Assembly (NCBI GenBank): GCA_900771365.1
Contig: CAAGNU010000026.1
Location: forward strand, 1-8,929
Reading direction: 5' to 3'
Length of the DNA: 8,929 nt
Source of the DNA: Bacteroidales bacterium
GTDB lineage: Bacteria; Bacteroidota; Bacteroidia; Bacteroidales; P3
Within the stretch, counting starts at the first letter, position 1, and each line of letters starts with the position of its first letter. The notes beneath the pieces are model-generated. The model saw only the letters and a program-made list of their open reading frames with translations. It was not told the origin of the DNA and made no database searches. A program made the translations under genes and the position numbers. Of the stretch, positions 6,442 through 8,929 are shown piece by piece.

Positions 6442-6840
6442 ATGAAAAAACTGCTTTTTATCCTTCTTGCAGCATCGACCCTCCTCTTCTCCTCATGTAT
6501 GGAAGAGTCGACCTACACTGTCACGTATAACGATACGCTCTCGGAATATGCTAACTTGACGGTCTTTGAGTACGATTTTAACCATGTGATGGTTGCTAAG
6601 CACGAGGTGAAAAATGCCCAAAATGCCACATACGAGTTCCTCTCGGCATACGATGCCTCATACGTTGTTATTGGTGTGGAAGCTATCGTTAGAGGACGTG
6701 TTATGGAATGGTATTCAAGCGAATACTTCAAGCTCAGCTCTGATGAGACTGTCAATATCTATGTCGACTACCTTACCATGCCGACGCAGGATACCAATCC
6801 CCTAAACCCCGCTGATGTGGTGTCACATTACATCTATTAA
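6442..6840 (+). CDS. Small lipoprotein of unknown function
   Basis: 132 residues. Residues 1-18 (MKKLLFILLAASTLLFSS) form a lipoprotein signal peptide with C19 as the lipidated cysteine. The mature protein begins CMEEST; the acidic pair just after the cysteine resembles the Bacteroidetes lipoprotein export signal (K/Q then D/E residues), so surface display is possible. The rest is Tyr-, Val- and Thr-rich (TYTVTYNDTL, ANLTVFEYDF, ETVNIYVDYLTMP), suggesting a small beta-sandwich. I do not recognise a named family. It lies 24 nt after the APRT-like gene and 15 nt before the ABC exporter, so it is probably cotranscribed with both. A role as accessory of the exporter is possible but only inferred from position. 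Confidence 0.85.
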   Translation: MKKLLFILLAASTLLFSSCMEESTYTVTYNDTLSEYANLTVFEYDFNHVMVAKHEVKNAQNATYEFLSAYDASYVVIGVEAIVRGRVMEWYSSEYFKLSSDETVNIYVDYLTMPTQDTNPLNPADVVSHYIY

Positions 6841-6855
6841 TGCCCCTCTTTCAAC

Positions 6856-8649
6856 ATGACCCTTAAACAACTTTTTCAAAAAATCTGGCCCTTCGTCAAG
6901 CCCTATAAATGGCTTGTCGTCCTAACATTGATTCTCACCTTGATAGGGTCTGTTACGGCTCAGGTTAATGCTATTGTTCTGGATCGTGCTGTAGATACGA
7001 TTAATGCCCTCCTCCACGAGGACCAGTTCGTATGGGGTAAAGCGCTCAAGGTGCTCATAACCATTAGTGTTGTATTGCTATCCAAAGAGGTTTTGTCCGC
7101 GTTTCTCACCTTCGGACAACGTTATTTCGGTGAAAAGATGCGTATCCTTGTTTCGCGCGATTTGGCACAAAGCGTTATCGAAAAGATGCTCACCTTCCGC
7201 GTGGCCTTTTTCACCAACACGGGTAATGAGGCGGGTAAGTTGCAGACCCGTATCGACCGAGGTGTCGAAAGCCTGTCGAATACAGTGAAAAACTTCTTCA
7301 TCGATATCCTCCCTCTCGGAACAAGTGCTATTTTGGCCATCATCTTGATGTTCGCAGCCAACTTCTATGTCGGTTTGGTGGCTTTGTGCATCGTGCCTAT
7401 CTATTTTTATATCACCTATCGCCAAGCCAAGAAGCTTTCTGGGTGGCGCAGAGATATGAGAGCCAACCGCGAGGCCAAGAGCCACGGCATCATGAACATC
7501 ATTGAAAGCATCACGGTTATCAAGTCGTTCAATCGTGAACAGATTGAGGGCAACAAGCAGCTCGAACTTCAGAACCGGCTCACCGATAATCAGATGCAGA
7601 CTCGCAAGCTCAGCTTCCTCTTTGACGGACTCAAGAGCTTTACCGAGCAGATAGGAACAGTGCTCATTATCATCCTCACAGCCTATCTCGTTCTCACAGG
7701 CTACCCAGGCATGACGATAGGTAAGATTATGTACCATGTCATGCTTTTCGCGAATGTCTCGGCCCCTATCCGCCAGCTTCATCGCATCTATGACGACATG
7801 AATGATGCGCTCATCTATGCCGAAGGTTTCTTCGACATCCTTGAGGCTGATGGTGAAACGGAGCAAAGTGGTGGCTACCGTCCCGAGAAGGTGAAAGGCG
7901 ACATCAAGATCAGCCATGTCGATTTCACCTATAATAATGGTAACAAAGCTCTCCACGACCTCAATATGGACATCCGAAGCGGAAGTATCACAGCTTTTGT
8001 CGGCCTAAGCGGAGCGGGTAAGACTACTATCGTTAACTTGCTTGATAAATTCTATCACCCTGATTGTGGCCGTATCACGCTTGATGGGGTTGACCTTCGC
8101 GAATGGGACACGCAGTATCTTCGCGACAATATCGGTCTCGTGCTGCAGAAGAACCATATCTTCGACGGCTCTATTGAGGAGAACATCAAATACGGAAATC
8201 CGCAAGCCACGCATGAGCAGGTTATGACGGCTGCCCGCCAAGCCTATATTTACGATCAGGTCATGGCGCTTCCCGAGGGCTTCAACACGAAGGCTACCTT
8301 GCTTTCGGGCGGACAGCAGCAGCGTATCGCTATTGCTCGCATGTTCCTCAAGGACCCCGCCATCATCTTCCTAGATGAGCCCACGGCCAGTCTGGATGCC
8401 GTGGCGACAGAGCAGATCAAGAACAGTCTTGACGCTATCAAGAAAGGTCGCACGGTTGTGGTTATCTCCCACAGCCTCGGTCAGATTATTGATGCCGACA
8501 TCATCTATGCCCTTCAGCAGGGCCATGTCGAGCAGTCTGGCACACCCGATGAGGTCTATCACCAAGGCGGCATATATAAAGAGATTTTCGATGCTTCAGC
8601 TCGAAGCCTCAATATTGATAAGATTGCCCAAACCCTTAATGGTGAATAG
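6856..8649 (+). CDS. Half-size ABC exporter (permease fused to ATPase)
   Basis: A 597-residue membrane-ATPase fusion that would work as a homodimer in the inner membrane. The permease half (about 15-310) has roughly six hydrophobic segments near 18-38, 64-86, 148-169, 171-188, 264-282 and 290-304. The ATPase half (about 345-580) is complete: Walker A GLSGAGKT 383-390, Q-loop Q431, signature LSGGQQQR 483-490, Walker B IIFLDE 503-508 with catalytic E508, D-loop SLD 512-514, and H-loop H539. The residues before the signature read GFNTKATLLSGGQ. Compared with the usual exporter pattern GYDT..GERG..LSGGQ, about four residues including the X-loop Glu are absent, perhaps a subfamily trait. It belongs to the lipid/multidrug exporter type, but the substrate cannot be predicted. 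It starts 15 nt after the lipoprotein gene. Its stop codon TAG (8647-8649) lies inside a GTGAANN repeat. Confidence 0.93.
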   Translation: MTLKQLFQKIWPFVKPYKWLVVLTLILTLIGSVTAQVNAIVLDRAVDTINALLHEDQFVWGKALKVLITISVVLLSKEVLSAFLTFGQRYFGEKMRILVSRDLAQSVIEKMLTFRVAFFTNTGNEAGKLQTRIDRGVESLSNTVKNFFIDILPLGTSAILAIILMFAANFYVGLVALCIVPIYFYITYRQAKKLSGWRRDMRANREAKSHGIMNIIESITVIKSFNREQIEGNKQLELQNRLTDNQMQTRKLSFLFDGLKSFTEQIGTVLIIILTAYLVLTGYPGMTIGKIMYHVMLFANVSAPIRQLHRIYDDMNDALIYAEGFFDILEADGETEQSGGYRPEKVKGDIKISHVDFTYNNGNKALHDLNMDIRSGSITAFVGLSGAGKTTIVNLLDKFYHPDCGRITLDGVDLREWDTQYLRDNIGLVLQKNHIFDGSIEENIKYGNPQATHEQVMTAARQAYIYDQVMALPEGFNTKATLLSGGQQQRIAIARMFLKDPAIIFLDEPTASLDAVATEQIKNSLDAIKKGRTVVVISHSLGQIIDADIIYALQQGHVEQSGTPDEVYHQGGIYKEIFDASARSLNIDKIAQTLNGE

Positions 8650-8715
8650 TGGACGGTGAAGTGTGAAAAGTGAATTGTGAGAGTGTCGTCTGACATTTCA
8701 CAATTCACTTTTCAT
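8642..8715. repeat. 7-bp-periodic inverted repeat at the end of the ABC gene; possible terminator
   Basis: Units beginning GTGAA or GTGGA/GTGAG recur every 7 nt at 8642, 8649, 8656, 8663, 8670 and 8677. The other arm has TCAC/TCAT every 7 nt at 8698, 8705 and 8712. TGAAAAGTGAATTGTGA (8664-8680) is perfectly complementary to TCACAATTCACTTTTCA (8698-8714), giving a 17-bp stem with a 17-nt loop, inside which TGTC (8684-8687) pairs with GACA (8692-8695). The ABC gene's last Gly-Glu codons and its TAG stop lie in the first unit. No T-run follows, so it is not a classical terminator, but a stem this strong would protect or delimit the transcript end. Confidence 0.75.
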
Positions 8716-8929
8716 TATAATAAAGATGTGGCAACTTCTATAAATTCATGAAAATTAATGATAATAAGTTTTTTTTACACGAATTTCCATGAATTATTCA
8801 CGAATTTTTTTTTTTCATGAATTAATTTATTGTACAATAATAATTTATGATTAAATTTATGGACAATTCATGCTCGAATATTCACTGGATATTCTCGTGT
8901 TTATCAAAATATTGAATTAACACGAATAA
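8716..8929. other. AT-rich non-coding tail with spaced CAYGAATT words
   Basis: About 210 nt without a plausible gene on either strand. CACGAATT or CATGAATT occurs at 8778, 8788, 8799 and 8816, with related ATTCATG near 8745 and 8866 and CACGAATAA at the window end (8921-8929). There is an 8-9-nt T tract at about 8769-8776 and 11 T's at 8805-8815. The base composition is far more AT-rich than the genes. It is probably an intergenic region carrying degenerate repeats, perhaps upstream of a gene beyond the window. Confidence 0.5.
8827..8840. repeat. 14-bp perfect palindrome TTATTGTACAATAA
   Basis: TTATTGT (8827-8833) is the exact reverse complement of ACAATAA (8834-8840). In an AT-rich non-coding stretch this could be a binding site for a dimeric regulator of a gene beyond the window, or a chance match. 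No adjacent promoter can be judged from what is visible. Confidence 0.35.

Noticed and set aside
7078..7956. Minus-strand open frame of 292 codons
   Set aside because: Antisense to the ABC exporter's permease; acidic, His-rich shadow composition and no recognisable motif.
8642..8823. CRISPR array
   Set aside because: The repeats are 7-8 nt units with no 20-40-nt direct repeats, no regular unique spacers and no cas genes.

Overview
The window looks like a chromosomal segment from a Bacteroidales bacterium, probably Prevotellaceae. This rests on protein family content (a secreted GH89 glycosidase, a short lipoprotein, an AtoE-type carrier), one good Bacteroidetes-type promoter (TTG, 20-nt spacer, TATCTTTG), mostly A-rich leaders instead of Shine-Dalgarno sites, and periodic inverted repeats of a kind I associate with this order. 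The species cannot be fixed from the sequence alone.

Layout: (1) 1-56 is the 5' end of a minus-strand gene of unknown function. (2) 57-267 is a divergent intergenic region with a bulged palindrome and, unusually here, an AGGAGG site. (3) 268-3141 is a 957-residue secreted alpha-N-acetylglucosaminidase-type enzyme (GH89) carrying an extra C-terminal domain. Its coding sequence contains two copies of an 8-bp-periodic inverted repeat, one in the signal-peptide region and one at the junction of the barrel and the C-terminal domain. (4) 3142-3308 holds an imperfect hairpin overlapping a promoter. (5) 3309-8649 holds five closely spaced plus-strand genes (gaps of about 15-25 nt): periplasmic alkaline phosphatase, AtoE-family short-chain fatty-acid carrier, adenine phosphoribosyltransferase-like enzyme, small lipoprotein, and half-size ABC exporter. 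They are probably one transcription unit. (6) 8642-8715 is a second, different periodic inverted repeat (7-bp unit GTGAANN) that supplies the stop codon of the ABC gene and forms a 17-bp perfect stem. (7) 8716-8929 is very AT-rich, non-coding, with spaced CAYGAATT words and a 14-bp palindrome.

How the genes may work together: the glycosidase trims terminal alpha-GlcNAc from host or dietary glycans in the periplasm or outside the cell. The phosphatase releases phosphate from periplasmic phosphoesters, possibly nucleotides, and the APRT-like enzyme could recycle adenine, so those two can be linked through purine salvage. The fatty-acid carrier, lipoprotein and ABC exporter have no obvious shared pathway with them, so the cluster may be only a housekeeping unit. 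I see no defence system, phage, transposase, CRISPR array or RNA gene. The most unusual content is the pair of periodic inverted-repeat families that sit in or touch coding sequence, and the GH89 fusion.
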